Positions 52,662-62,148 of a DNA stretch of 64,000 nucleotides are shown here, piece after piece; positions within the stretch are counted from its first letter, which is position 1; every line of letters begins with the position of its first letter. The stretch covers positions 372,001 to 436,000 of the forward strand of contig NZ_CP022112.1 of assembly GCF_000730165.1 (NCBI RefSeq), read 5' to 3'. This DNA is from Nitrospirillum viridazoti CBAmc (lineage in GTDB: Bacteria; Pseudomonadota; Alphaproteobacteria; Azospirillales; Azospirillaceae). The translations under genes were made by a program, and so were the position numbers. Under the pieces are notes generated by a model, which saw only the letters and a program-made list of their open reading frames with translations, searched no databases and was not told the origin of the DNA.

Positions 52662-53177
52662 CTATGCGGCGGTGCTGGCCGCCAGGTCGGGCGGGGCCTT
52701 GCGGCCGATGACCGACGCCTCGTCGGCGGTGAACAGTGTCGCCAGGTCGAAGACGATGACGAAGCCGTCGCCGCGGCGGCCCACGCCACGAATGTAGTCG
52801 GACCGCCACGACACCCCGATGTCCGGCGGCGTCTCCAGTTGGCTCAGGTCCAGCGGCAGGACCTCGAACACCCGGTCCGCCATCAGGCCCAGGGCGATGT
52901 CCCGCCCGTTGATCGGGACATGCAGGACCAGGATGCGGGTATGTTCCGAGGGGATGCCGGGCGACAGGCCCAGCTTCAGCCGCAGGTCGATCACCGGCAC
53001 GCCCCGGCCCCGAACGTCGATCAGTCCGACAAGGTAGGGTGGGGTTTCCGGGATGCGGAACACCGGCCGCATGTCCAGGATTTCCACCACCGCTTCGACC
53101 GGGACGGCGTAGATCTCGCGCTCGATGCCGAGCGTGACGAACTGCGCGTCCCGAGAGGTTTGGGTCAGGCTGTTCAT
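52662..53177 (-). CDS. cheW: CheW coupling protein 1
   Basis: A 171-residue CheW-like protein. The tandem SH3-like fold is marked by [21 protein letters not shown], then [19 protein letters not shown] and a C-terminal [22 protein letters not shown]. It links receptors to CheA. It lies between the two MCP genes and differs clearly from the second CheW, so the two may serve different receptor arrays or differ in affinity. Confidence 0.92.
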   Translation of the reverse strand: MNSLTQTSRDAQFVTLGIEREIYAVPVEAVVEILDMRPVFRIPETPPYLVGLIDVRGRGVPVIDLRLKLGLSPGIPSEHTRILVLHVPINGRDIALGLMADRVFEVLPLDLSQLETPPDIGVSWRSDYIRGVGRRGDGFVIVFDLATLFTADEASVIGRKAPPDLAASTAA

Positions 53178-53192
53178 GATGGCCTCGGGACC

Positions 53193-54926
53193 TCAGTACT
53201 TCTCGAATTCGGCGTCGCGGGCGTCGCCGGCGCCATTGCTCAGGTCCAGGGCGAAGCCGGCGGCGGCCTTGCGGCCGGTCCCGACGCGCACGGCTGCCGG
53301 AACCACGCGGCCATTGTGCCCGTGCCCATTCACGGCCCGCAGGTTCGCCGGGCGCGCGGGGGAGGGCGCCGGCTTGACGGCGCTGGCCACCGGCCGCGAC
53401 GACCGGCGCGCGGCCGTGCCCGATGCGGGCGCTGCCCCATCCACCCGGAAGTAGGCGATGCTGGCCTGCAGCTGCTCCGACTGCGCCGCCAGCTCCTCCG
53501 ACGTCGCCGACATCTGTTCCGACGCGCTGGCGTTCTGCTGCGTCACCTTGTCCAGCTGCTGGATCGCCTGGTTGATCTGCTCCCCGCCGATGTCCTGCTC
53601 CCGGCAGGCCGCACTGATCTCCGCCACCAGTTCCGCCGTCTTCTTGATGTCCGGCACCAGGCGCGTCAGCATCTCACCCGCCTCCTGCGCCGCCTGCACC
53701 GTCTGCGACGACATGGTGCTGATCTCCGCCGCTGCCGTCTGGCTGCGCTCCGCCAGCTTGCGCACCTCCGATGCCACCACGGCGAAGCCCCGGCCGTGCT
53801 CGCCCGCCCGCGCCGCCTCCACGGCCGCGTTCAACGCCAGCAGGTCCGTCTGGCGCGCAATCTCCTGCACGATGGTGATCTTCTCCGCGATTGTCCGCAT
53901 GGCCTGCACCGCCCGCGTCACCGCCTCGCCGCTCGTCTGCGCGTCCGCTGCGGACTGCCGCGCGATCTTCTCCGTCTGGCTGGCGTTGTCGGCGTTCTGC
54001 TTGATGTTCGCCGCCATCTGTTCCATGGACGCCGACGCTTCCTCCGCCGCCGACGCCTGCTCCGTCGCCCCTTGCGACAGCTCCTCCGCCGTCGCCGACA
54101 GCTCCTGGCTGCCCGACGACACGTTCTCCGAGGCCGACGTCGCCTCGCCCACGACATCCCGCAGCTTCTCGACCATGGTGTTGATGTGACGCATGAGGTC
54201 GCCGACCTCGTCGCGCGACGTGACCTCGACCGTGCGGGTCAGGTCACCATCCGCCACGGCCTGGGCCAAGGCGCCCGCCTGGTTCAGGCCGCGGCTGATG
54301 CCCAGCGCGATCCAGGTCCCGGCCGCCACGGCGACCAGCAGCGACGCCAGCACGGCGACGGCCAGCATCAGGCGCGCGCTTTCATATTGGGCGACGGCGT
54401 CGGCATCGGCGCGCGCCATCTGCGTGCGGTAGAGCTCGATGATGTCGGCCAGCTGCCGCTGCGCCTCACCCACCAGCTGGCGCGCCGGTCCCACCGATAT
54501 CTCCACGGCCTTGGCCTGTTCGCCGCGCTTGGCCAGGTCCCGCATCTTGTCGTCGGCGGCCAGGAACTGCTGCCAGGTCGCCTGCAGCGCCTGCCATTTC
54601 GGTTTGCCCTCCGCGCTGATGATGGCCTGGACCTTTCCGACCAGGTCGGCGAAGTCCTGGCGATAGCGCATGATCTCTTGGTCGTACTTCTCGATCTGCT
54701 CGGGACTGGTCGAGAGCAGCATGTTCTTCTCGGCCCGCACCATCTGGACCAGATTGACCAGCACCTCTTCCGCCCATTGCAGCTTCTGCACCGGGCCGGC
54801 GATCATGTCGCGCATGGTGGTGTTGATGGTGGCCAGGCTGCTGATGCCCAGCCCTGCCGTGGCGGTGCTGAGCATGATGATGAAGGCGAAGGTCAACGCC
54901 AGCTTCAGCTTGATGGTAACACGCAT
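53193..54926 (-). CDS. Methyl-accepting chemotaxis protein, single HAMP
   Basis: A 577-residue receptor. A first helix (about 9-29), a four-helix-bundle sensor with [15 protein letters not shown], a second helix (about 189-211) and one HAMP ([25 protein letters not shown]) lead to the signalling hairpin with the same [20 protein letters not shown] tip as its neighbour. The C-terminal linker is Ala/Pro/Arg-rich and ends DAEFEKY. Sensor halves of the two MCPs are unlike each other, so they should detect different signals through the same kinase interface. Confidence 0.94.
   Translation of the reverse strand: MRVTIKLKLALTFAFIIMLSTATAGLGISSLATINTTMRDMIAGPVQKLQWAEEVLVNLVQMVRAEKNMLLSTSPEQIEKYDQEIMRYRQDFADLVGKVQAIISAEGKPKWQALQATWQQFLAADDKMRDLAKRGEQAKAVEISVGPARQLVGEAQRQLADIIELYRTQMARADADAVAQYESARLMLAVAVLASLLVAVAAGTWIALGISRGLNQAGALAQAVADGDLTRTVEVTSRDEVGDLMRHINTMVEKLRDVVGEATSASENVSSGSQELSATAEELSQGATEQASAAEEASASMEQMAANIKQNADNASQTEKIARQSAADAQTSGEAVTRAVQAMRTIAEKITIVQEIARQTDLLALNAAVEAARAGEHGRGFAVVASEVRKLAERSQTAAAEISTMSSQTVQAAQEAGEMLTRLVPDIKKTAELVAEISAACREQDIGGEQINQAIQQLDKVTQQNASASEQMSATSEELAAQSEQLQASIAYFRVDGAAPASGTAARRSSRPVASAVKPAPSPARPANLRAVNGHGHNGRVVPAAVRVGTGRKAAAGFALDLSNGAGDARDAEFEKY
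53438..54177 (-). repeat. MCP signalling-domain duplication, copy 2
   Basis: Partner of the block in the first MCP gene, offset by 2555 bp in direct orientation and ungapped. At protein level I see only one clear change (SASEN versus SASDN) across the block. Confidence 0.9.
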
Positions 54927-54940
54927 GTCAGGTTCTCCCG

Positions 54941-55441
54941 TCAGGCTGCGGAGCGTTGGGATGGGGCGGCCGCGTCGTCCCGCGCGTCACCGCGGGAGAA
55001 GATGCGTTCCAGGTCCAGGACGACGATGAATTCGGCACCGCGCTTGGCGATGCAGCGGATGTATTCCGGCCGCCAGCGCATGCCGATGCGCGGCGTTTCT
55101 TCCAGGTCGGAGGCCGCCACTTGTGTGATCTCGTACACCTTGTCGGCGCGGATCCCGACGATCACGGGGTCCCCGTCGATCATCACCTCGGTGACGACGA
55201 TGCGGGTGTCGATGGTCGGCGGCCGCAGCTCCATCCCGAACTTCAGGCGCAGGTCCGCCAGCGGCAGCACCTTGCCGCGCACATTGATCAGCCCGCCGAC
55301 GAAGGGCTGGCTGTTGGGCACGCCGGTCACGGGAATGAGGTCGAGGATTTCGCGCACGTGCGCCGCCTCCAGGGCGAAAACCTCGCCTTGCAGGCCCAGG
55401 GTCAGGACTTCCAGCGGCGCGCCGCTTTTCCACGCTGTCAT
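54941..55441 (-). CDS. cheW: CheW coupling protein 2
   Basis: A 166-residue CheW-like protein with [43 protein letters not shown] and [22 protein letters not shown]. Motifs and length are normal. It sits 14 bp after the start of the second MCP gene's upstream side and just after cheA in transcription order, the usual place for the main coupling protein of the CheA array. Confidence 0.92.
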   Translation of the reverse strand: MTAWKSGAPLEVLTLGLQGEVFALEAAHVREILDLIPVTGVPNSQPFVGGLINVRGKVLPLADLRLKFGMELRPPTIDTRIVVTEVMIDGDPVIVGIRADKVYEITQVAASDLEETPRIGMRWRPEYIRCIAKRGAEFIVVLDLERIFSRGDARDDAAAPSQRSAA

Positions 55442-55456
55442 GATGTCCCCCTGCCG

Positions 55457-57595
55457 TCAGCTTGCGGCTTTGAAGCGGTTCTCATAGGCCATGCCCAGCT
55501 TGACCAGGTTGGCGATGTCCAGGATCAGGGCCACGGCGCCGTCGCCCAGGATGGTGGCGCCGGCGAAGGTCTCGACATCGGCGTGCAGCTTGGACAGCGA
55601 CTTGATCACCGTCTGGTGATTGCCGATCACCTGGTCCACCACCAGGCCGACCCGCCGCCCGCCGAAGGAGACGATCACCGCCTTCTGGTAGCGGTCTGGG
55701 GGCTCCGACACCTGGAACAGCTCGCGCAGGCGCAGGAACGGCACAAGGTCGCCCCGGATGTTCAGGAAGCTGCGCCCGCGTGAGCGCGCATCCTCTTCCG
55801 CCGACAGTTCCACGCATTCCTCCACCGCCGACAGGGGCAGGGCGTAGCGCCCGGTGCCGACGCGCACCAGCAGGCCGTCGATGATGGCCAGCGTCAGCGG
55901 CAGCCGCAGGGTCAGCCGGGTGCCCTCGCCGGGCGTGCTGGCGATATCGATCTTGCCGCGCAACCCCTCGATGGCGCGCTTTACCACATCCATGCCCACG
56001 CCGCGGCCGGACAGGCTGGTCACCTCTTTCGCGGTCGAGAAACCGGGCTGGAAGATCAGCTGGAACAGTTCGGCGTCCGACAGCTTGGCGCCGGGCGGGA
56101 CCAGCCCCTGATCCTCGGCGCGGGATTGGATGCGCGCGCGATCCAGGCCGCGGCCGTCATCGCTGATGGACACCATGACCTCGGCCCCGGCATGGCAGGC
56201 GGTCAGGGTGATGCGCCCCGCCGCCGGCTTGCCCGCCGCCGCGCGCCCTTCCGGCGCCTCCAGGCCATGGTCGATGGCATTGCGGATCAGGTGGATCAAC
56301 GGGTCGTTGAGGCGTTCGATGACCGTCTTGTCGAGTTCGGTTTCCTCACCCACTGTCACCAGTTCGATGCGCTTGCCCAACTCGTTGGCCAGGTCGTGGA
56401 CCAGCCGGCGGAAACGCCCGAACAGGGACCCGATGGGCACCGTGCGGACCCCCATGGTCGTGTCCCGCAGCTCGTGCGCCAGGCGCTCGATCTCCTCGGC
56501 GATCGCCTTCACTTCGACGTCGTTGCTGGACGCCGCGACCTGCGACAGGCGGGACTGCACGATCACCAGTTCGCCGACCCTGTCCATCAACTCGTCCAGC
56601 CGCTCGGCCGGCACCCGGATGCTGTCCACCGCCTTGGCGGCGCCCTTGGCCCCACCCTGCGGGTTCCCGGGCAGAGCCGACGGGCTCGCGCCGGCGCCGA
56701 GGCCGGTACGCACATGCTGTTGCTCCGCCAGCGCCGCCGCCAGGGTGTCGGGGGAGACTTCGCCGGATTTGACCAGCAGCGTGCCCAGGGGCATCTGCGC
56801 GGCCACGGCGGCGTCCACCGCCTGCTGCGCCACATCCCCCCGGTCCACCAGGATTTCGCCAATGCGGCGGCCTTCGCTGGTCCTGCCGATGGCGTCGATC
56901 GACAACTCCATGTCGTCGATCACGAACATGAAGACTTCCTCGATCGCGGTGCGGGGCTGGCTGGTGGTCAGCACGACGTCCCAGGCCAAGTGGCACTCCG
57001 TCGCCGCCATCTCCTCCAACGCTGGCACACCCTCGGTTCGCGCTACCACCGTGGCCACGCCCAACCCGCGCAACTCGTCCAGCAGCAGCAGGGGATTGGT
57101 GCCCATCGCCATGGCATCCCGGGCCAGCCGGAAGCGGATGCGCCAGGTGGATGTGCCTTCCGGGGATGCGCTCTCCAGCGCATCCTCAGGTGCGGCTTCA
57201 GCCACCGCCGTGGATGCCGGCGGGCCGCCCACGATCTGCTTCAGCGACCGCAGGATGGCGTCGCCATCCGCGGTCTCCGCCAGCTCCGGCGTCTCGATCA
57301 GCAGCCGCATATGATCCTTGGCCGCCAGCCCCACGGCGATCAGCGCGCGGCTGGGCGCCACCTTGCCCTTGCGCACCAGGTCGAACGCCGTCTCCACATG
57401 GTGGGTGAAGGCCGCCACCGCATCGAAGCCGAACATCGCCCCCGATCCCTTCACGGTATGAAGGGCGCGGAAGGCGCTGTTGATCAGGTCGTCGTCGTCC
57501 GGCGCATGCTCAAGGTCGAGCAGCGCCTGCTCCAACTGCTCCAGCAGTTCCTGCGCTTCCTGACGGAAGACGGCGGCCGGGTCCAGCGTGCTCAT
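55457..57595 (-). CDS. cheA: CheA chemotaxis histidine kinase
   Basis: A 712-residue CheA. The HPt domain carries H46 in FRALHTVKGSGAMFGF. A long linker follows, then the dimerisation helices and the HATPase with LIRNAIDHGLE (N box), DDGRGLD (G1) and GRGVGMDVVK (G2), and the C-terminal CheW-like regulatory domain. An extra domain of about 170 residues between HPt and dimerisation contains ILVDRGDVAQQAVDAAVAAQ, a GSPII_E-like helical segment seen in some CheA linkers. It overlaps cheY by 4 bp and phosphorylates CheY and CheB. Confidence 0.95.
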   Translation of the reverse strand: MSTLDPAAVFRQEAQELLEQLEQALLDLEHAPDDDDLINSAFRALHTVKGSGAMFGFDAVAAFTHHVETAFDLVRKGKVAPSRALIAVGLAAKDHMRLLIETPELAETADGDAILRSLKQIVGGPPASTAVAEAAPEDALESASPEGTSTWRIRFRLARDAMAMGTNPLLLLDELRGLGVATVVARTEGVPALEEMAATECHLAWDVVLTTSQPRTAIEEVFMFVIDDMELSIDAIGRTSEGRRIGEILVDRGDVAQQAVDAAVAAQMPLGTLLVKSGEVSPDTLAAALAEQQHVRTGLGAGASPSALPGNPQGGAKGAAKAVDSIRVPAERLDELMDRVGELVIVQSRLSQVAASSNDVEVKAIAEEIERLAHELRDTTMGVRTVPIGSLFGRFRRLVHDLANELGKRIELVTVGEETELDKTVIERLNDPLIHLIRNAIDHGLEAPEGRAAAGKPAAGRITLTACHAGAEVMVSISDDGRGLDRARIQSRAEDQGLVPPGAKLSDAELFQLIFQPGFSTAKEVTSLSGRGVGMDVVKRAIEGLRGKIDIASTPGEGTRLTLRLPLTLAIIDGLLVRVGTGRYALPLSAVEECVELSAEEDARSRGRSFLNIRGDLVPFLRLRELFQVSEPPDRYQKAVIVSFGGRRVGLVVDQVIGNHQTVIKSLSKLHADVETFAGATILGDGAVALILDIANLVKLGMAYENRFKAAS

Positions 57596-57960
57596 GCGCC
57601 CAGGACCTTACGCACGACGGCGACCAGCTGTTCCTGCTGGAAGGGCTTGGTGATCCAGCCGGTGGCACCCGCCGCCTTGGCCGCCTGCTTCATCTCGGCA
57701 TCGGATTCCGTGGTCAGGAACAGGATCGGCACGCCGCGATAGGCGGGCAGCTGGCGCAGCGCGCGGATAAGGTCCAGCCCGTTCATCACCGGCATGTTCA
57801 GGTCGGTGACCACCAAATCGACCGCCGTGTCCTTGGCCTTGGCCAGCCCTTCGGCGCCGTCGCTGGCCTGCACGACGTCGTATCCGGCGCCGGACAGGGT
57901 CAGCTTCACCATCTGGCGTACGCTGGAGGAATCATCAACGCTCAGGACGGTCTTGGCCAT
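57592..57960 (-). CDS. cheY: CheY response regulator
   Basis: A single-domain receiver of 122 residues. It has acidic residues in SVDDSSSVRQ, the phospho-acceptor Asp in DLVVTDLNMPVMNG, the Thr/Ser in LFLTTES and Lys in GWITKPFQQEQ. The ATG at 57960 (MAKTVL) has AGAGG seven bases upstream; the adjacent ATG at 57963 would overlap the STAS stop as ATGA. It is the output regulator of the CheA here and the expected partner of the divergent CheZ-like protein. Confidence 0.94.
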   Translation of the reverse strand: MAKTVLSVDDSSSVRQMVKLTLSGAGYDVVQASDGAEGLAKAKDTAVDLVVTDLNMPVMNGLDLIRALRQLPAYRGVPILFLTTESDAEMKQAAKAAGATGWITKPFQQEQLVAVVRKVLGA

Positions 57961-58322
57961 CATCGTGCCTCTGTGTGCAGCCAGAAATCGCTGTCGGTGG
58001 TTTGGTCGGCGGGGGCAGGCACGCCGGCCGCCAGTTCCGCGGTCATGAGGAAGCCGCCCCGGTGAAGTGTGTCGCGCAGTGCCCCTGAAACCGGCTGCGC
58101 CAGCTTGAGTATCCGCTGGGCATTCCTGGCGCTTTTCCGGGCGGCGAGCAGCAGTTGAACAAAGCTGAGATCGACCTCGTCCAGCGCGCGGCAGTCTATT
58201 TCCAGGGCGGCGTGGGCCTTCATCGCGCTCACGAGGGCCGCATGTGTCTCTTCGGCGTTGCGCAGTGTGCGGGCGCCCTCAAAAACGATTTTCCCGACAT
58301 CGTCATTCGAGGCATTCGGCAT
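57960..58322 (-). CDS. STAS-domain protein of the chemotaxis operon
   Basis: A protein of about 120 residues with a STAS fold: IVFEGARTLRNAEETHAAL, the strand LEIDCRALDEVDLSFVQLLLAA and the helix after it. The Ser of DLSFVQLL occupies the position phosphorylated in anti-sigma antagonists. I take the ATG at 58322 (MPNASNDD); the frame is open further upstream but that part is AT-rich and non-coding in character. STAS proteins often head CheA operons in this order (STAS, CheY, CheA). Its partner kinase is not visible here. Confidence 0.83.
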   Translation of the reverse strand: MPNASNDDVGKIVFEGARTLRNAEETHAALVSAMKAHAALEIDCRALDEVDLSFVQLLLAARKSARNAQRILKLAQPVSGALRDTLHRGGFLMTAELAAGVPAPADQTTDSDFWLHTEAR

Positions 58323-58823
58323 CAGGGCACCCCGCTTTAGTTGACACTGGAAAGAACATGCGCCCGCCTTTGGCGGCTGGTATTTGCCGGCCGCGAATTC
58401 ATTGAATATTGGGAAGGATTTGCCGTTAAAAGAATTTTCCCAGCGCAAATGCCAATCAAACCGGATGGCTTGACGCACCTTATGGGTAGTTGGTTGATAA
58501 AGTGTAAATGCCAACCGGCATATAGACTGATCTGTATCAATATGGCTGGAAAGAATTTTGAATAAAATTCAATGTAAATAGGCAATTAACAAAAGTTCTG
58601 AAACCATTACAGTCATCGCCCAGAAGTCACACTTCATCACAATTGGCGTCCAGGCCGCCCCCTCTTTGAGGGATGTTAGGCGGGCGAGGGGGGCCAACGT
58701 TCGCGGGTTCATTATGATGCCACATCACCACATGGGTGAATGGTCACTCCAGGATTAACCACCAATTTACCTGTTTGATGAAAAGTGGCCATCAACACGC
58801 CGAAAAATTGACTGGGGATACGC
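58323..58823. promoter_or_regulatory. AT-rich divergent region of the chemotaxis locus
   Basis: This 501-bp gap separates the minus-strand che operon from the plus-strand CheZ-like gene and must hold both promoters. GC drops clearly, most of all from 58385 to 58650. A TAAAGTGT (58498-58505) resembles the -35 of flagellar sigma-28 promoters, but the expected GCCGATAA is not found 11 bases later (GGCATATA). Near 58655-58700 a GGCCGCCCCCTC/GAGGGGGGCC imperfect dyad occurs. No convincing gene. Confidence 0.5.
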
Positions 58824-60548
58824 ATGGGCAGGGATCTGGATACCGTGGCCAAGGCGATCAGGGCCGCGTCCATATCGACCGACACGCGTTTCCTGGATAT
58901 CGGCCGCCGCCTGGAAACCTCGGCTGACATCCTGACGGCGTTGACCCGCACCTTCGATACGCTGTCCGACGAAATGAAGGGGGACGGCCTGCGCCTGGCC
59001 ACCCAGGATCTGTCGCAGGTGGCGCGCTTCGTCTCGGCCTTGACCCCGGGCGGCGAGGCGGGGTCCTTCCGCACGCTGACGGCGCTGGTCACCGCCATAG
59101 CCGGCAGGCTGGCGCGTATGGACAAGTCGATCAAGGGCGTCGGCATGCTGGCCACCAACGCCAAGATCGCTGCGGCGGTCATCGGCGACACCAGTGCCGA
59201 GTTCATGAACTTCGCCACCGAAATCCGGCGCACGCTGGGACTGGCGCAGGCCAGCCTGGACCAGTTCGCCGCCGAACTGGCGGGTGTGGGCCGGCACCTG
59301 CAGGCGGCGGCCGCCGACCAATCCGCCTTGGATGCGCGGCAGGCGACCGCCATCCGCACCGTTCCCCAGCGGCTGGCCCACAGCATCGGCACCGTGGTCG
59401 ATCGTGGCGGGCGGGCGGGCGCCATCGCCGCCACCGTCGGCCAGCGTTCCCAGGACATCGCCAAGCGCATCGGCCTGGCGGTCATGGCGCTGCAGGTGGG
59501 GGACATCACGCGCCAGCGCATGGAACATGTCGATTACGCCCTGGGCCTGGTGTCAGACATGGCGGCTCAGGCCGGTCCTCTCCAGCCCGGCGGCGGCGCC
59601 GCCGCCCATGAGGTGGCGACGGCCGCCGGATTTTGCTGCCGCCTGCAGGCGGCGCAGTTGGACGACACGGCGGACGAACTGGCGCAGGAGATCGGGCAGA
59701 TACTGACCTCGCTGCGCGACCTGGCGCGCGATGCCCTGGACATCCTGAACCTGGGGCATGACGCCTTCGGTGCCTCCGGCACCCAGCAGGGCACCTTCGT
59801 GGGTGAACTGGAAGGGGAGGTCGCGGAGGTCGATGCCCTGTTGCAGGGCTATGGCGCGGCGCGGCGCCAGGCTGACGAGGTGGCAGCGTCGGTGTCGGAG
59901 GCGACCACGCGGCTGGCCCGCCAGATCGGCACCATGCGCGCCCTGGAGGCGGACATCCGCATCATGGGCCTGAACACCAGCCTACGCTGTGGCCGGCTGG
60001 GCACCGTTGGTCGGCCGCTGTCGATCATCGCGCAGGAATTGCGCCTCTACGCCAATGAGATCGCGGTGGAGGCCAACGGCGTGATGGGCGAACTGGACCA
60101 AATCGCCGCCATCGCCGCCAGCCTGTCGGGGCAGGCGCGCGACACCGGCGCCGCGGATACCGCGGCCATGGCCGACATCATGACGCGTTCCATCGCCCGC
60201 TTGGGAACCGCGGGCCAGAACCTCGCTGCCGCCCTGCAAACCCTGGAACGGGATGGCGAGACGGTGGTGGACCTGCTGCGGGAAACGGTGGACCGGGCCG
60301 CCGCGCATGGGGAAATGGGCCAGGTGCTGCGGCAGGCCGCGACCGACCTGGCCCTCCTCGCTCCGGGCCCGCACATGGGTGACATTCCGGCGCGGGCCGA
60401 GCCGCTGATCGCCCAGATGGCCCGCAGCTACACCATGGCCCGCGAACGCCAGGTGCTGGACCGGCTCGCCCCCGGCAAGAACCAGGCGCCAGCGGCGATG
60501 CCCGGGCCGGCCGCCACGGCGGACGATCTGGAGGATATCTTTTTCTGA
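58824..60548 (+). CDS. Soluble MCP-like protein with CheZ-like motifs
   Basis: A 574-residue, almost wholly helical, soluble protein. Two stretches look like decayed MCP hairpin tips: about 108-136 (TNAKIAAAVIG, then NFATEIRRTL) and about 378-412 (GLNTSLRCGRLGTVGRPLSI, then AQELRLYANEI). At 224-236 stands QVGDITRQRMEHV, whose D227 and Q231 are spaced like the catalytic Asp and Gln of CheZ (D-x-x-x-Q). The C-terminus ADDLEDIFF resembles the CheY-binding tail of CheZ. There is no membrane segment or HAMP. It is divergent from the STAS-cheY-cheA operon. A CheY-P phosphatase or a cytoplasmic signalling scaffold are both possible. Confidence 0.8.
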   Translation: MGRDLDTVAKAIRAASISTDTRFLDIGRRLETSADILTALTRTFDTLSDEMKGDGLRLATQDLSQVARFVSALTPGGEAGSFRTLTALVTAIAGRLARMDKSIKGVGMLATNAKIAAAVIGDTSAEFMNFATEIRRTLGLAQASLDQFAAELAGVGRHLQAAAADQSALDARQATAIRTVPQRLAHSIGTVVDRGGRAGAIAATVGQRSQDIAKRIGLAVMALQVGDITRQRMEHVDYALGLVSDMAAQAGPLQPGGGAAAHEVATAAGFCCRLQAAQLDDTADELAQEIGQILTSLRDLARDALDILNLGHDAFGASGTQQGTFVGELEGEVAEVDALLQGYGAARRQADEVAASVSEATTRLARQIGTMRALEADIRIMGLNTSLRCGRLGTVGRPLSIIAQELRLYANEIAVEANGVMGELDQIAAIAASLSGQARDTGAADTAAMADIMTRSIARLGTAGQNLAAALQTLERDGETVVDLLRETVDRAAAHGEMGQVLRQAATDLALLAPGPHMGDIPARAEPLIAQMARSYTMARERQVLDRLAPGKNQAPAAMPGPAATADDLEDIFF

Positions 60549-60674
60549 CGGCTCAGGATGGCGGGTCGCGCCGGGGGCGGTGCCGGCCGCGTCACGAAGG
60601 TGGGCAGTGTGGCGTTCAGCACCACCCGTGCCAGGGATTCTTAATAGGTTGTTCCGATTCTGGCCCGGTTCGCA

Positions 60675-60699
60675 AGCTCCCTTAGCAGGGCATTTTTTT
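60675..60699 (+). terminator. Short hairpin with T run
   Basis: GCTCCCT and AGGGC pair around TAGC with one bulge, followed by CATTTTTTTA. It reads as an intrinsic terminator for the plus-strand CheZ-like gene and overlaps the end of the convergent amidohydrolase gene. Confidence 0.55.
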
Positions 60700-62148
60700 A
60701 ATACCGTAATATAATCTTATTAACGATTGATGTTTTCCTATTTCTTTGACCTTTACTTCCGTAAGGGCCTGGTCATTGAAAAATGATCTGTTGCGATAAG
60801 GAGTGGATGCGTCTTGAGGCGGTGTTGAAACGTCCATCCGACTGAAAACAGCACGGCCCCCAACAATAAGTAGCCGAACGTGGCGTTTTTGCGCGCGGCC
60901 CATCAGCAGGGAAAGGATGTCGGACCTGGACGTCATGGCGTCTTGGGCAATGGTGGCATAGTCGACGCCCATGATATCGGCAGGGGCACCCTCCACAAGG
61001 CGGCCGCCGCCATCGTTGCCGAGGATGGTCTGGCGCCCCGTTTCCCAGGCGCCTTTCAGCACGTCCGCTGGCGATAGCGCCTCACCGCCGCCCGCGGCCG
61101 CGCCCGCCAAATGATAAGCGAGGCGCATCTCCCGCAGCATATCCTCGTCATCATCGAGGCTCATCCCATCCAGCCCGAAGGCGAGGGGCGTACCGGCCTG
61201 CGCCAACAGGCCCATGGGCGGCAGGCCCGACCGCAGGCGCAGGTTGGACGAGGTGTTGACGACCACCGTGACCCCCCGGTCAGCCAGCAGGGCGCATTCA
61301 TCCGGGCGCAGCCAGACGCCGTGTGCCACCGTCAGGCGCGGGGAGAGCAAGCCAATGGCGTCGAAATGGCGGAGGATGCCGTCCGGGTAGCGCTGGTCCG
61401 CCCAGGCCCGCTGGTGCCGTGTTTCCAGCAAATGCATATGCACGCGCCGGCCATCCTCCATCGACGCGCGGGCGATCGCCGCCAGCGTGGCGGGCTGGAC
61501 CCATTGCGGCCCGACCGGATGATATTGCAGGGTGAACAGCGCATGCTCGAAGGCCCGTGCCTGGTCCATCAGGGCCAGGTTGGTGGCGCAGTCGCGCATG
61601 CTGGCCTCCCGGCCCTTCAACGCCTGAAATTCCGCCGCATCCATGTGCGCCGCCAGGGGCTCCAGGTCCCCGTAAACGAAAGGATTGGCATCAAAAAAGG
61701 GCCAGCAGAAGGCCACGCGGATGCCCACGTCCCGCGCCGCCCGCGACACCGCCTCGGCTTCGGCCAGCAAGGTCTGGCTGCTTTGCGTGTTGTGACAGTG
61801 ATTGACGGCGCCGATGCCGGATTCCGCCATGCGGGAAAAGGCGATGGCGGCGCACTGGTAGAAGTCCAGCGGCGGCTGGCGGGCGAGGTCGGGCAGCCAG
61901 GTCTCCAGGGGCTGGTCCGTCGCGCCAAAGGCCAGGGGACCGAGGCCGCGGCCATGGTCATGGGCGTTGGCCAGGGCCGGCATCAACAGCAGGCGGGCCT
62001 CATCGGGCGTCAGCCGGTCCCGATCCACAGGGCGGACGCTCACGACCTTGCCGTCCGCGATGATCACCTCATGCGGGCCGGCGGGGGCCTGATCGGCAGA
62101 GGCAATAAGGTGCCCGGCCCGCACGACCAGGGTGGTCTGATCCGACAT
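60682..62148 (-). CDS. Amidohydrolase (deaminase/chlorohydrolase type)
   Basis: A 488-residue cytosolic amidohydrolase. The N-terminal sandwich (VVRAGHLIASADQAP) precedes the metal HxH-type motif ANAHDHGRGLGPL, with further ligands H in VHMHLLETRH, H in VAHGVWL and D in FGLDGMSLDDDED. The layout is that of guanine/cytosine deaminases, TrzN/AtzA and related hydrolases of N-heterocycles. The ATG at 62148 has GGAG six to seven bases upstream. The last 35-40 residues (FNDQALTEVKVKEIGK and onward) are Lys/Ile-rich and coded by AT-rich DNA unlike the rest of the gene, which may be a recent extension. Confidence 0.85.
   Translation of the reverse strand: MSDQTTLVVRAGHLIASADQAPAGPHEVIIADGKVVSVRPVDRDRLTPDEARLLLMPALANAHDHGRGLGPLAFGATDQPLETWLPDLARQPPLDFYQCAAIAFSRMAESGIGAVNHCHNTQSSQTLLAEAEAVSRAARDVGIRVAFCWPFFDANPFVYGDLEPLAAHMDAAEFQALKGREASMRDCATNLALMDQARAFEHALFTLQYHPVGPQWVQPATLAAIARASMEDGRRVHMHLLETRHQRAWADQRYPDGILRHFDAIGLLSPRLTVAHGVWLRPDECALLADRGVTVVVNTSSNLRLRSGLPPMGLLAQAGTPLAFGLDGMSLDDDEDMLREMRLAYHLAGAAAGGGEALSPADVLKGAWETGRQTILGNDGGGRLVEGAPADIMGVDYATIAQDAMTSRSDILSLLMGRAQKRHVRLLIVGGRAVFSRMDVSTPPQDASTPYRNRSFFNDQALTEVKVKEIGKHQSLIRLYYGIKKMPC

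Noticed and set aside
50883..54177. Long direct repeats as a possible CRISPR or insertion sequence
   Set aside because: The repeats are the conserved signalling halves of two MCP genes, without spacers, terminal inverted repeats or transposase.
58498..58524. Sigma-28-like flagellar promoter before the CheZ-like gene
   Set aside because: TAAAGTGT is a fair -35, but the -10 position reads GGCATATA instead of GCCGATAA and it lies about 300 bp from the gene.
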